From NCBI GenBank assembly GCA_024280575.1, contig JAJRPV010000004.1:1-64000 (forward strand): a stretch of 64,000 nt of DNA, written 5' to 3'. Shown piece by piece: positions 8,932 to 17,425 of the stretch; the stretch's first letter is position 1, and the number at the start of each line of letters is the position of its first letter. The DNA comes from Campylobacterales bacterium. Lineage in GTDB: Bacteria > Campylobacterota > Campylobacteria > Campylobacterales > Sulfurospirillaceae. The notes under the pieces were generated by a model. It was not told the origin of the DNA. It saw only the letters and a program-made list of their open reading frames with translations, and did not search any database. Both the position numbers and the translations under genes were made by a program.

Positions 8932-9662
8932 CAGAGATATATTTTGCAGTTTTAAATTTTACACTCTCAGGGGCTATTGGTTTGGTCGGAATCTTGACGC
9001 TTAGAAAGGTAAGTGCGCCAAGTGAGGTATTGTTTGCTCTTTTGCCCATCTTTTTTGCATTGCATCAATTTACAGAAGGATTTGTGTGGCTTGGAATGGG
9101 CGGATATATCGGAAAGAGGGCCTTGGACTTGGCGGCAGGAATATTTATATATTATGCACAAGGCTTGTTGCCTTTTTTGATTCCTTTAGCAGTTTGGCTT
9201 ATCGAAAAAGACGGATATAGAAGAAAGTTTTTAGGAGCCTTGAGTTTTTTAGGGTTATTATTGGCGTGTTATACGATGTATGGACTCTCAATTATACCAA
9301 GCAAAGTAAGTGTTGTAAATGATACTCTTTTTTACATAAACCCATGGACAGCAAATATATATGATGCGAGTATCTATGTCTTGACAGTTTGTGGTTCTTT
9401 GATGCTCAGCAGCAGTATATCAATACAGCTTTTTGGTTTTTTGAACTTAGTTGGTTTGAGCATAATATTTTTAGTGCGTCCTTATGGTTTTACATCATTT
9501 TGGTGCTTGTATGCTGCTAGTATTAGTGGGCTGCTGTATTTTTATTTTGTCGAGCGTCGTACTAAATTTTTATTAGATTGGCAAGATAAAAAGTATTTTT
9601 TTAGCAAAAAGCTGGAGCAAGAGCTGGACTATTTTAAAAAACGAGCAAAAAAACGCAGATAA
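8928..9662 (+). CDS. DUF6629-like integral membrane protein
   Basis: A 244-residue protein with about seven hydrophobic helices, beginning MTEIYFAVLNFTLSGAIGLVGI and containing FFALHQFTEGFVWLGMGG, a motif reminiscent of the DUF6629 family. The tail is short and basic (KKRAKKRR). No catalytic motif is recognised and function is unknown. Translationally coupled to the aminotransferase. Confidence 0.55.
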   Translation: MTEIYFAVLNFTLSGAIGLVGILTLRKVSAPSEVLFALLPIFFALHQFTEGFVWLGMGGYIGKRALDLAAGIFIYYAQGLLPFLIPLAVWLIEKDGYRRKFLGALSFLGLLLACYTMYGLSIIPSKVSVVNDTLFYINPWTANIYDASIYVLTVCGSLMLSSSISIQLFGFLNLVGLSIIFLVRPYGFTSFWCLYAASISGLLYFYFVERRTKFLLDWQDKKYFFSKKLEQELDYFKKRAKKRR

Positions 9663-9671
9663 ATTTATCTT

Positions 9672-10697
9672 TTATCTGGTTATTGAAAATCCTAATCCGA
9701 TTTTATCATTTCTTTTATTATAATCTATTAAGCTCTCCCCGTATCCGCTAAAAATCTGCAGATAACCGAATGTATCACTTATCCATGGAAGTGGGAAAGT
9801 CCAATCAAACTGTACGGCACCCCTGTTCCTGCCATTAAATTTAAGATTATTTCTCAAAAGAAGGCTGAAAAGATTTTTTTTATATGGATAGGAGATTTTC
9901 AAATCTCCATAACCTAGATAATCGTAGATATCGGGATTGTCATCGCCACTAGTATCATTTATATCTTTTTTTGCATGTTCGGGAATTCTGTACCAAACTC
10001 TCGGAACGATAAAAATCCCTTTCGTCTGAAATATTCCGCTCATATATACTCGGTTCCATGACCTTGAGAGTTCTTTTCCTCTCCCGTTTGACTGATGTAA
10101 TATTCCGATTTTGTATGCTTTGAGGGGAGAATATTTGTGGATATATGGAAAGAACATAAAAAGTTCCGGCATATAGTTAGTTTCTCTAAATGGAGAAGAT
10201 TTTTCACTTGTCTGCCACCAAGAAGTTTGTGTATATCCTAAAAAAAGTTTATCGTCTAAGCCAAATATATTTTTTGCCAAAATCTTTTTAAAACTGATTT
10301 GGAATTTTGTCTCTATATTTTTCCTGCCTATATGACTGACATTGTCATAGGTTATAGGTAAAAGATAATTCATCCTGTATGGTTTTACATCAAATGAAGA
10401 AAAAATAATCTGTTGAAGTGTTTGATTTGTTGTGCTTAGTTCATAATCTTTTATATAATTTTTACCAAATTTTACCAAATCTTTTTGATTCTTTTTTCCT
10501 TCATCTGTTTTTTTGAGGGATTTTTCTAGTTTTTGCGGATTTAAAGAGAGAGAAGCCGCTTTTTTGTATAAAAGCATAGCTTTTTTGATATCTCCTTTTT
10601 GTTCATATTTTTCTGCCTGTTTGTAAATATTTGATATATCTTCGCCATAAAGAGACAAGTTTAAAAATGCTATAATCATAAAAGCTAGTTTATACAC
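9672..10697 (-). CDS. pldA: Outer membrane phospholipase A (PldA/OMPLA-like)
   Basis: A calcium-dependent outer membrane phospholipase that hydrolyses acyl chains of phospholipids. The catalytic HQSNGRG (His and Ser of the OMPLA Asn-His-Ser triad) is present, with DKLFLGYTQTSWWQ and RETNYMPELF before it and aromatic-rich barrel strands throughout. The track ORF starts at 10817, but GTG at 10697 gives a compact signal peptide (VYKLAFMIIAFLNLSLYG) with GGAA upstream. The longer start would overlap the divergent EamA gene. A 65-residue helical stretch before the barrel looks like a single TPR-type repeat (QAEKYEQKGDIKKAMLLYKKA), an extra compared with enteric PldA. Confidence 0.83.
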   Translation of the reverse strand: MYKLAFMIIAFLNLSLYGEDISNIYKQAEKYEQKGDIKKAMLLYKKAASLSLNPQKLEKSLKKTDEGKKNQKDLVKFGKNYIKDYELSTTNQTLQQIIFSSFDVKPYRMNYLLPITYDNVSHIGRKNIETKFQISFKKILAKNIFGLDDKLFLGYTQTSWWQTSEKSSPFRETNYMPELFMFFPYIHKYSPLKAYKIGILHQSNGRGKELSRSWNRVYMSGIFQTKGIFIVPRVWYRIPEHAKKDINDTSGDDNPDIYDYLGYGDLKISYPYKKNLFSLLLRNNLKFNGRNRGAVQFDWTFPLPWISDTFGYLQIFSGYGESLIDYNKRNDKIGLGFSITR

Positions 10698-10743
10698 TGA
10701 AAATTCCAATTTTTGGACGAATTTTAGCACATTTTGGAGAGAT

Positions 10744-11643
10744 ATGCAACAAAGTACAAAAGGTAATATTTTTGGTATTTTGGCTATATTGCTATGGTCA
10801 ACTTTGGCAAGTACCACTGTGTTGGCAGGAAAAATACCACCATTTCAGTTGGTTAGTATGTCTTTTTTTGTAGCTTTTTTCATCGGTTTGGCGCTGTGGA
10901 AAAAAGAGGGTCGTGGTATTTGGGTTCACTTAAAGTTACCTGTAAAAAATTGGATTATAGGCATCATAGGACTCTTTGGTTATCATTTTTTTTATTTTTT
11001 GGCACTTCAAAATGCACCGGCACTTGAGGCAAATTTGATTAATTATCTATGGCCTTTGTTTATAGTTCTTTTTAGTGCATTTTTACCTGGAGTTAAGCTT
11101 CGATGGTTTCATATAGCCGGTGTTTTATTTGGACTTTTTGGGGTAATTGTTTTAGTTAGTGCGGGCAAAGGTTTTGATTTTAATATGGGGTATGCAAAAG
11201 GATATTTTTATGCTTTTTTGTGTGCCTTGTCCTGGTCTTCATATTCGGTTCTTTCTAAATATTTCGGCAAAGTACCGGTGAGTTCTGTTGGAGCTTTTTG
11301 TGGTGCAACTGCTATTTTAGCACTTATTTTTCATCTGATATTTGAGCCGACCGTAATCCCTGATTTTAAAAATTTATTGGCGATTATAGTTTTGGGTTTG
11401 GGTCCGGTTGGAGGAGCCTTTTTTCTTTGGGATTTTGGAGTAAAAAACGGAGATATTCAAATGCTCGGTACATTTTCATATGCCACACCTCTGCTCTCGA
11501 CTATACTTTTGGTAGTGTTTGGGCTTGCGAAACCAAACAGTTATATATGGACAGCCTGTTTGTTTATAGTTTTAGGCTCCGTCATAGCTTCATATCCTCT
11601 TTTTAAAAAGTTCTTTACAGCTCGTAATCAACGACCTTACTAA
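10744..11643 (+). CDS. EamA/DMT-family transporter
   Basis: A 299-residue inner membrane exporter of the drug/metabolite superfamily with ten predicted helices in two EamA repeats. Motifs include ILLWSTLASTTVLAG at the first helix, ALEANLINYLWPLFIVLFSAF, and ALSWSSYSVLSKYFG starting the second half. The YLWP motif recalls the YddG/aromatic amino acid exporter branch, though substrate is unproven. Its 3' end overlaps the Dabb gene on the other strand by 29 nt. Confidence 0.82.
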   Translation: MQQSTKGNIFGILAILLWSTLASTTVLAGKIPPFQLVSMSFFVAFFIGLALWKKEGRGIWVHLKLPVKNWIIGIIGLFGYHFFYFLALQNAPALEANLINYLWPLFIVLFSAFLPGVKLRWFHIAGVLFGLFGVIVLVSAGKGFDFNMGYAKGYFYAFLCALSWSSYSVLSKYFGKVPVSSVGAFCGATAILALIFHLIFEPTVIPDFKNLLAIIVLGLGPVGGAFFLWDFGVKNGDIQMLGTFSYATPLLSTILLVVFGLAKPNSYIWTACLFIVLGSVIASYPLFKKFFTARNQRPY

Positions 11644-11902
11644 CAGTATCTAGCGATTTTAAATACCCGATAAGTTCTAGGTGCACAGGGTGTGAAGCGT
11701 AGATTTTCAAATCATCTTTAGAGTTAAAATCAGCTATTAGAGCGATATCATAAGCCCTCTCTTCGGGGCTAAAATTTAGTCCAACTTCCATATTTGTTAA
11801 AACCCCTATTTCGCCTTTTAGTGAAAGTATCATTTTTTTTAACTTTTGTTTTAGAGCTCTATCACTGTTTTTTAATTTTAAAAATACGACATGTCTTATC
11901 AT
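11615..11902 (-). CDS. Dabb (stress-responsive A/B barrel) domain protein
   Basis: The 95-residue protein starts at MIRHVVFLKLKN (ATG 11902); the longer track start would run into the upstream gene. The Dabb pattern is clear: N-terminal HVVFLKLK strand, NMEVGLNFSPEERAYDIALIADF, and ASHPVHLELIGYLKSL. Such proteins form dimeric ferredoxin-like barrels, usually of unknown substrate. Confidence 0.75.
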   Translation of the reverse strand: MIRHVVFLKLKNSDRALKQKLKKMILSLKGEIGVLTNMEVGLNFSPEERAYDIALIADFNSKDDLKIYASHPVHLELIGYLKSLDTVSKVVDYEL

Positions 11903-11912
11903 CTGTTTTTCC

Positions 11913-13061
11913 TTATATTTTATCTGTAGGTTTTCCGAAGAAAAACCCTTGAAAATAGTTAAAACCAAGTTTTTTTGACTCTTCAAATGAAGTGTTTGAG
12001 TTAATCCGTGAAGCTATGCTTTTACATTGCAGCCTCTCGCACTCTTTTAAAATAACTCTACATGTAGATTTGGATTCTTCACTGATATTTAATAATCTTA
12101 ACAATTTTCCATCGACTTTTACAAAATCTATCATAGTACTGTCAAATTTTTCTAAAGTTTGTGGAGTCTCTACATTGTCTAGACATATTTTAATGCCAAT
12201 TGATTTCAAATCACTCAGAGCCTGTTTTGTATTTGCTTGAAAATTACCTTGCAATTCGAAAATAACATTTGAGTCTTTGTAAGTTTTGAGTAAATATTCA
12301 AATATGACTTTATCGCTCAAATCTTCAAAAGAAAAATTAACAGCTTGCCTGATTTTTGAGCTTAAAATTTTTTGCGAGAGAAGTTTAACTATGGAGTGGT
12401 AAAATCCTCTTTTTTTTGCAATTTCAAGAAAAAATCCAGGAGGCTGAAGCGACTCTTGGAGGGACAAGCGAATCAAAACTTCTTGATATACTTCGTTTCC
12501 GCTTAAATCAATTATTCTTTGATAATGTGGTGTTATAAAACCATTGTCAATAGCTGCTTTTATATCTTTTGATACACTTTCGTTTTTCTCTTCGAGCAAT
12601 TTTGCGGCAAACTCAGAGTATGATATAAACGGCTGATTCTCTTTTTGTGCAAGAGCCAACGCCAAAGAGGCTTTTTGAAAAGAATTTTTCAAATCAAATG
12701 ATATGCCTATATTTGTCCGGATAGCTATATTGTAACCTTTAAAATCGTATTTCTTGGATGAAATAAATTCCAGCAGACTGAAGATCAGTTTTTCTACAGT
12801 ATCCAAATCAAACAACATATCTTTCAAAAGAGCAAATTCATCAGCCCAAACTCTAAAAATAAATATTTCATTTTTTTGTGCAAAACTTATCAAAGATTTG
12901 GCAAAAGAGCGAAGTATAAAGTTCCCTCCCTCGTCAGTATGCTTTAAATTTATGAGTTTAAAATCTCTAATATCTATCAGAAAAAGAATTGGGTGTTGTG
13001 AGTTGTTTAGTTTTTCGTCTAAAGCATTTTTTGACGCCAAATTTGTCAGAGTATCTATCAT
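11913..13061 (-). CDS. Degenerate GGDEF-EAL protein
   Basis: A 382-residue cytosolic protein with both cyclic-di-GMP domains in decayed form. The N-terminal half begins IDTLTNLASKNALDEKL as in GGDEF domains, but the signature is WADEF instead of GGDEF. The C-terminal half has QEVLIRL in place of EALVR, LDNVETPQTL in place of the DDFGTG loop, and FVKVDGKLLR for KIDxxF; the closing NYFQGFFFGKP is retained. Neither synthesis nor hydrolysis is expected, so an effector or scaffold role is more likely. It overlaps mobA by 4 nt. Confidence 0.8.
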   Translation of the reverse strand: MIDTLTNLASKNALDEKLNNSQHPILFLIDIRDFKLINLKHTDEGGNFILRSFAKSLISFAQKNEIFIFRVWADEFALLKDMLFDLDTVEKLIFSLLEFISSKKYDFKGYNIAIRTNIGISFDLKNSFQKASLALALAQKENQPFISYSEFAAKLLEEKNESVSKDIKAAIDNGFITPHYQRIIDLSGNEVYQEVLIRLSLQESLQPPGFFLEIAKKRGFYHSIVKLLSQKILSSKIRQAVNFSFEDLSDKVIFEYLLKTYKDSNVIFELQGNFQANTKQALSDLKSIGIKICLDNVETPQTLEKFDSTMIDFVKVDGKLLRLLNISEESKSTCRVILKECERLQCKSIASRINSNTSFEESKKLGFNYFQGFFFGKPTDKI

Positions 13062-13627
13062 AATTTCTCTTTTGCCCTGTTGTATTCATCAGGTTTGTTT
13101 AAATTTGCAAAAAGTTCATCATCGTCAAAATCAACATATTTTGTTTTAATTTGTGCCAGCAGGTTTTTTATCTTATGATCGTTTTGTATGATTTGCTTTT
13201 TTAAGATTTGCACAATTTTGGGTGAATACAAAGCACAAAGCTGATGTGAGCCAAAAGGGGATTTTGCTATGACAGAATCAAAATCTGAAACATAACTGTA
13301 AAGCTTTTCATAAACTTCTTTGCTTACAAAAGGGGTGTCCACACTCAAGATTGCCACGGGTGTTTGAAATCTTTTCAATATACTGTAAAGCGCTATAAGG
13401 GGAGAAAATTCGCCAAACTCTTTCTCGTCTTCTATAAAGGCGGCATCAAAGTTAAATTTATCTTTGTTTTTACAGCTTACATGTACACTTTGAAACCACG
13501 GCTTTGCTCTTTGCAATTGATATTGTGTCAAAGTTTGATGTCCACCAAAAGGAAGCAATGCCTTGTCGCTCCCCATTCTTGAACTTTTTCCACCTGCGAC
13601 TATAACGCAGGGCAGAGGTAAAATCAT
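13058..13627 (-). CDS. mobA: Molybdenum cofactor guanylyltransferase MobA
   Basis: The 189-residue enzyme transfers GMP from GTP to molybdopterin, making the MGD cofactor used by DMSO-reductase-family enzymes such as the one at the start of this window. The nucleotide-binding N terminus VIVAGGKSSRMGSDKALLPFGG is textbook, and AILSVDTPFVSK carries the metal-binding Asp. Start overlaps leuC by 4 nt and its end overlaps the GGDEF-EAL gene by 4 nt, so leuC-mobA-GGDEF/EAL form one unit. Confidence 0.9.
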   Translation of the reverse strand: MILPLPCVIVAGGKSSRMGSDKALLPFGGHQTLTQYQLQRAKPWFQSVHVSCKNKDKFNFDAAFIEDEKEFGEFSPLIALYSILKRFQTPVAILSVDTPFVSKEVYEKLYSYVSDFDSVIAKSPFGSHQLCALYSPKIVQILKKQIIQNDHKIKNLLAQIKTKYVDFDDDELFANLNKPDEYNRAKEKL

Positions 13628-14889
13628 AAATCTCTAGGATCTGTAATCTTGCCGGTAACTGCGCTTGCAGCTGCAACTGCTGAATTGGCAAGGTATATCT
13701 TACTGCTTCGATCACCCATTCTTCCAACAAAGTTTCTATTTGTCGTAGATATGCAAACTTCATCTTTGCCTAAAATTCCCATATATCCACCGAGGCATGC
13801 CCCGCAAGTTGGGTTTGAAAAGACTGCTCCGGCCTCTATAAATATCTCGACAAGACCCTCTTTTTGTGCTTGTAGAGAAATTTTTTGAGTAGCAGGAGTG
13901 ATTATAAGTCTGGTTTTTCTTGCTACTTTTTTATCTTTTAATATCTTTCCCGCAATTCTCAAATCTTCTAACCTTCCATTTGTGCAACTTCCTATGAAAA
14001 CTTGATCAACGGCTATATCATCACTGACGGCCGTGCTTAATGGTTTTCCGTTTGAGGGCAAACTAGGATATGCGATAACAGGCTCTAATTTTGTAACATC
14101 TATATGGATTGTTTTTACATAAGTAGCATCTGCATCAGAATAAAACTCTTTTGCTTCTCTTGCAAGATTTTTATCTTTTAAGAATTCACGGGTTATATCA
14201 TCGACTGCGATTATGCCGTTTTTTGCTCCGGCTTCTATCGCCATATTGCATAGACTGAATCTGTCGTCCATACCAAGATGAGCTATCGTATCTCCCGTAA
14301 ATTCCAAAGTTTTATAAAGTGCTCCATCGACTCCTAATTGTCGAATTACTTCCAAAATCAAATCTTTCCCATAGATTAACTCACCCGGTTTTCCGCTAAA
14401 GACTACTTTTATAGCTTCAGGTACTTTAAACCAGTTTCCGCCCGTGATAAGGGCAAATGATATATCAGTAGATCCCATGCCTGTTGAAAATGCGCCAAGA
14501 GCGCCATGCGTACATGTATGGCTGTCAGCTCCGATTATGACATCTCCTGGAACAACAAGTCCTTTTTCAGGCAACAAGGCGTGTTCTATGCCCATATCTT
14601 TTTCATCAAAAAAGTGTTTAAGATTGTGTTTGTATGCGAAATCACGACTTATTTTTGCCTGATTTGCGCTTGCTATATCTTTTGCGGGTATAAAGTGATC
14701 CATTACGATAGCAAAACCATCAGGATTTGCCAAATTTTCTTTTCCGCTATCTTCAAAAGCTTTTATGGATATAGGAGTTGTGATATCGTTTCCAATGACC
14801 ATGTCGATATTTGAGCGAATAATCTCTCCGGCTTTTACAGCCCGTCCTACATGATCACTAAAAATTTTTTCCGTTATTGTTTGAGGCAT
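13624..14889 (-). CDS. leuC: 3-isopropylmalate dehydratase large subunit LeuC
   Basis: A 421-residue aconitase-family protein that isomerises 2- to 3-isopropylmalate in leucine synthesis. The 4Fe-4S cysteines are in IGSCTNGRLEDLR and SNPTCGACLGG. GADSHTCTHGALGAFSTGMGSTD and the C-terminal NRNFVGRMGDRSSKIYLANSAVAAASAVTG complete the signature. Length is that of the short HACN-type LeuC, which partners a separate small subunit (LeuD) not seen here. The ribosome site is AAGGAAT, and a long hairpin with a conserved loop lies just upstream. Confidence 0.93.
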   Translation of the reverse strand: MPQTITEKIFSDHVGRAVKAGEIIRSNIDMVIGNDITTPISIKAFEDSGKENLANPDGFAIVMDHFIPAKDIASANQAKISRDFAYKHNLKHFFDEKDMGIEHALLPEKGLVVPGDVIIGADSHTCTHGALGAFSTGMGSTDISFALITGGNWFKVPEAIKVVFSGKPGELIYGKDLILEVIRQLGVDGALYKTLEFTGDTIAHLGMDDRFSLCNMAIEAGAKNGIIAVDDITREFLKDKNLAREAKEFYSDADATYVKTIHIDVTKLEPVIAYPSLPSNGKPLSTAVSDDIAVDQVFIGSCTNGRLEDLRIAGKILKDKKVARKTRLIITPATQKISLQAQKEGLVEIFIEAGAVFSNPTCGACLGGYMGILGKDEVCISTTNRNFVGRMGDRSSKIYLANSAVAAASAVTGKITDPRDL

Positions 14890-14934
14890 AATATTCCTTC
14901 TTGATTAGATATAGCTGTCTTAAGCCAGCTATAA

Positions 14935-15011
14935 AATTTCCTTTACTATCGTTTCTTAGAGGCAAATCCTCCCGTTGGTCTGAGCCTCACAAAACGATAG
15001 TAAAGGAAATT
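14935..15011. repeat. 20-37-20 hairpin element, copy 1
   Basis: A perfect 20-bp inverted repeat (AATTTCCTTTACTATCGTTT and its complement) flanks a 37-nt core beginning CTTAGAGGCAAATCCTCC and ending TGAGCCTCACA. The core differs at 2 of 37 positions from the copy at 27284-27360, but the arms are unrelated in sequence. The core can itself fold (GAGG/CCTC, GAGGC/GCCTC). It lies between the flavin reductase gene and leuC, with the core on the opposite strand from those genes. Confidence 0.85.
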
Positions 15012-15040
15012 GTATAGGCCTATTTTATCAAAAATTATAT

Positions 15041-15625
15041 TTAAGGTATCTTTGGCGCTGAGATTTTCTCTCCTAAAAAGCTATAGTCCCCACCGATTCT
15101 GGCTATCGGATTAAATTCAAAATATAATTTCTCTTTATTTGTGAAACAGGTATCATCTATAAACATCTGTTTTATCTCTACGATGATGGGCTTGTGTTTG
15201 CTTCCTTTGATGTCTAATTCTTGAAATAATTCACAAAAAAAGGCGATAGGCGTATCTTTAACCATAGGTGGGAAATTTTTTGCTTTTTTTTCTAAATCTA
15301 TGTTGAAAACATCCGCTTCACTTAGATTGTGTGCCAACTCTTTTGAGCTAAAGTGCATTTGTTGTAATTGCTCTTCTTTCGGTATGCAAATCGTGCATTT
15401 TTTAGTTTTTATGATATTTGCAAGAGTATCTTTTGGTGCTCCGTCACTCTTTTGACCGATAGATACGACCATAGTCGGCGGTGTTGAGGTGAGCGCCATA
15501 AAATAACTAAACGGAGCTATATTTGTATTTTCATCTTCTGTTACAATCCAAGCAATAGGCCTTGGAATTATAGCTTGACGCATCAATTTGTAATTGTCTA
15601 AATTTTCATCAAAATTCAATAACAT
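15041..15625 (-). CDS. Flavin reductase-like (FMN-binding split barrel) protein
   Basis: A 194-residue protein of the flavoredoxin/DIM6-NTAB family. The FMN-binding pattern is RPIAWIVTEDENTNIAPFSYFMALTSTPPTMVVSIG, followed by KDTLANIIKTKKCTICI. The C-terminal half has the family ending ARIGGDYSFLG. I choose ATG 15625 (GGGAGAAG ribosome site immediately upstream) over the track start at 15667, which is in the promoter repeat. The electron donor and acceptor are unknown. Confidence 0.8.
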   Translation of the reverse strand: MLLNFDENLDNYKLMRQAIIPRPIAWIVTEDENTNIAPFSYFMALTSTPPTMVVSIGQKSDGAPKDTLANIIKTKKCTICIPKEEQLQQMHFSSKELAHNLSEADVFNIDLEKKAKNFPPMVKDTPIAFFCELFQELDIKGSKHKPIIVEIKQMFIDDTCFTNKEKLYFEFNPIARIGGDYSFLGEKISAPKIP

Positions 15626-15637
15626 CTTCTCTCCCTT

Positions 15638-15661
15638 GTTGTATAATATGTTGTATAATAT
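15638..15661 (+). promoter_or_regulatory. Tandem 12-bp repeat carrying two -10 boxes
   Basis: GTTGTATAATAT is present twice in tandem, giving two TGTATAAT extended -10 elements exactly 12 bp apart, about 30-45 nt upstream of the NFACT gene start. Either or both could start transcription. A 12-bp duplication of this kind can expand or contract by slippage. Confidence 0.5.
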
Positions 15662-15687
15662 ATCCACTTTTGATAAAGGAGAAGTAA

Positions 15688-17022
15688 ATCAAACGATATG
15701 AATTGGTGCAAATTGCACGGTATTTACAAAAATTTAAAAGAATTAGCTCGATTGAGAGAGTCGAAGACAATACTTTGAAGATAGTATTTGATAGATTTAA
15801 AGCTCTGTTTTTTGATTTAAGAAGAGGGGATTCTTATATATTTTTAAAAGATACCTATAAAAAATCAAAAATTTACAAAGCCCCTTTTGATATAGTATTG
15901 TCTAAAAAATTTACTAATTCTGTTATTGAAAATATATCTGTTTTGAAAAATGATAGAATTTTGCAAATCAAAGTAATTTCTAACTCAAAATACAAGTCCG
16001 AGAATTCTACTCTTCAGCTTGAGTTTACCGGAAAAAATACAAATGCGATAATTTTAGATGAAAACAACATAGTGCAAGAAGCTCTAAGGCACATAGACAT
16101 CTCTACAACATACAGAGAAGTAAAAGTGGGTGTTGTTTTGAAAGCTTTGGTAAAAACAGAGAATTTTACACCAAAAAACAGTGCTGAAATTGAAAATATA
16201 GAAAATTTTTTAGAAAATGAATATCTAAAAAGAGCACAAGTAAAACTCTCTTCTTTGAAGAAGCAGAAAATTGCGAATATTCAAAAAAAGATAAAAAAGT
16301 TTCAAAAGATATTAAACTCTTTAGAAAATGAAGAAAATTTACTAAAAAAAAGTGAAAAATTTGCTATATGGGCATCATTGATTTTTGGTAATATATATAA
16401 AATAAAAGGCTACCAAAAAGAGATAGAACTTGATGATTATGAGGGCAATAAAATCAAAATAACACTTCCGGGCGAGTCAAGAAGCGGGGCGGAAGCGGGC
16501 AATAAGCTTTATGCAAATGCTAAAAAATTAAAGAGAAAAGCAAAATCTCTATATATTGAAAGAGAAAATCTTAATGAAAAGATAGGTTTTTTAGAAAAAT
16601 TACAAAATGCCATAGAAAATAGTGAGGACGAAGTTGAGATAAATATACTCTCGCCAAAACAGAAGCACTCGAAAAAAGGAAAAGGAGTGCCTGTATCGTA
16701 TGAGACTTTTTTTATGGAAGGCTTTAAGATAATGCTTGGGAAAAACGAAAAAGGCAATGTTCAATTATTAAAAGAAGCAAAAAAAAGAGATATTTGGCTG
16801 CATTTAAAAGATATTTCCTCAACTCATGTTATAATAAGAACAGATAAGCAGAGTATTCCTCAATCCGTATTGGAGTTTGGGGCAAAACTTTGTGTGGAAT
16901 TTAGTGTTATTCAAAAAGGAGCATATTTAGTCGATTATACTCAAAGAAGAAATGTTAAAATGGGTGAAGGTGCCCATGTGAATTATGTGGATTATAAGAC
17001 TATAAGTGTCAAAAAAGAGTAA
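15688..17022 (+). CDS. NFACT family protein (RqcH/FbpA-like), possible AUC start
   Basis: Ribosome-quality-control-type protein: N-terminal NFACT-N domain, a coiled-coil middle (about residues 190-235 and 265-310) and a C-terminal NFACT-R domain with KRDIWLHLKDISSTHVIIR and GAHVNYVDYKTISVKK. In bacteria RqcH adds alanine tails to stalled nascent chains. The track begins at TTG 15703, but the frame continues upstream as ATC-AAA-CGA-TAT-GAA-TTG (xKRYELVQIARYLQKF), matching the usual family N terminus. AAAGGAG is placed 6 nt before the ATC, where an ATG would be expected. Either AUC is the initiator, the base is wrong, or TTG is used. Confidence 0.83.
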   Translation: MKRYELVQIARYLQKFKRISSIERVEDNTLKIVFDRFKALFFDLRRGDSYIFLKDTYKKSKIYKAPFDIVLSKKFTNSVIENISVLKNDRILQIKVISNSKYKSENSTLQLEFTGKNTNAIILDENNIVQEALRHIDISTTYREVKVGVVLKALVKTENFTPKNSAEIENIENFLENEYLKRAQVKLSSLKKQKIANIQKKIKKFQKILNSLENEENLLKKSEKFAIWASLIFGNIYKIKGYQKEIELDDYEGNKIKITLPGESRSGAEAGNKLYANAKKLKRKAKSLYIERENLNEKIGFLEKLQNAIENSEDEVEINILSPKQKHSKKGKGVPVSYETFFMEGFKIMLGKNEKGNVQLLKEAKKRDIWLHLKDISSTHVIIRTDKQSIPQSVLEFGAKLCVEFSVIQKGAYLVDYTQRRNVKMGEGAHVNYVDYKTISVKKE

Positions 17023-17049
17023 CCTCTAGTAGAAAGCGAGGTATGCAAG

Positions 17050-17370
17050 ATGGCTATAGGTCCAATCGGCGCAATTAATTATGCTAACCAAGCTATGCCG
17101 GCACAAACCAAGATACAATCGAACTTTCAAAACAGATTAGATATGCAAAGCAGTGTAGCCGCATCCATACAAGAGGCCGACAAGAAAGAGATAGAAGACA
17201 TAAGACCTTCAGAAGAATCCTATAAAATAGATCCCGAAAATGAACATGAAAAAAAAAGAAGAGAAGCTGAGCAAAAAAACAGTCAGATAAAACCACGAAA
17301 AGACAGACCTAAAGAAGAAAAAGAGATTGTGGAAATCATAACTCCCAAACACTTAGATATAAAAGTATAA
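17050..17370 (+). CDS. Small conserved hydrophilic protein, function unknown
   Basis: A 106-residue protein starting MAIGPIGAINYANQ, then Gln-rich, with a very charged C-terminal half (HEKKRREAEQKNSQIKPRKDRPKEEKE) likely to be disordered or helical. I do not recognise a named domain. The N terminus and the acidic DIRPSEESYKIDPENEHE section feel like a conserved Campylobacterota hypothetical protein. It sits between the NFACT gene and cdsA on the same strand, with ribosome site AGCGAGG. Confidence 0.6.
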   Translation: MAIGPIGAINYANQAMPAQTKIQSNFQNRLDMQSSVAASIQEADKKEIEDIRPSEESYKIDPENEHEKKRREAEQKNSQIKPRKDRPKEEKEIVEIITPKHLDIKV

Positions 17371-17425
17371 GTAAGTTCTCACTCTTTCTTGGATAAAATG
17401 ATATAAAAATTCCAGAGGTACAATA

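Noticed and set aside
13470-13763. 97-residue minus-strand ORF inside mobA/leuC
   Set aside because: Out-of-frame shadow of leuC and mobA, both of which have intact motifs.
14935-15011. Ordinary rho-independent terminator for the flavin reductase gene
   Set aside because: Stem of 20 bp with a 37-nt loop and no T run, and the loop is conserved at another locus with different arms.
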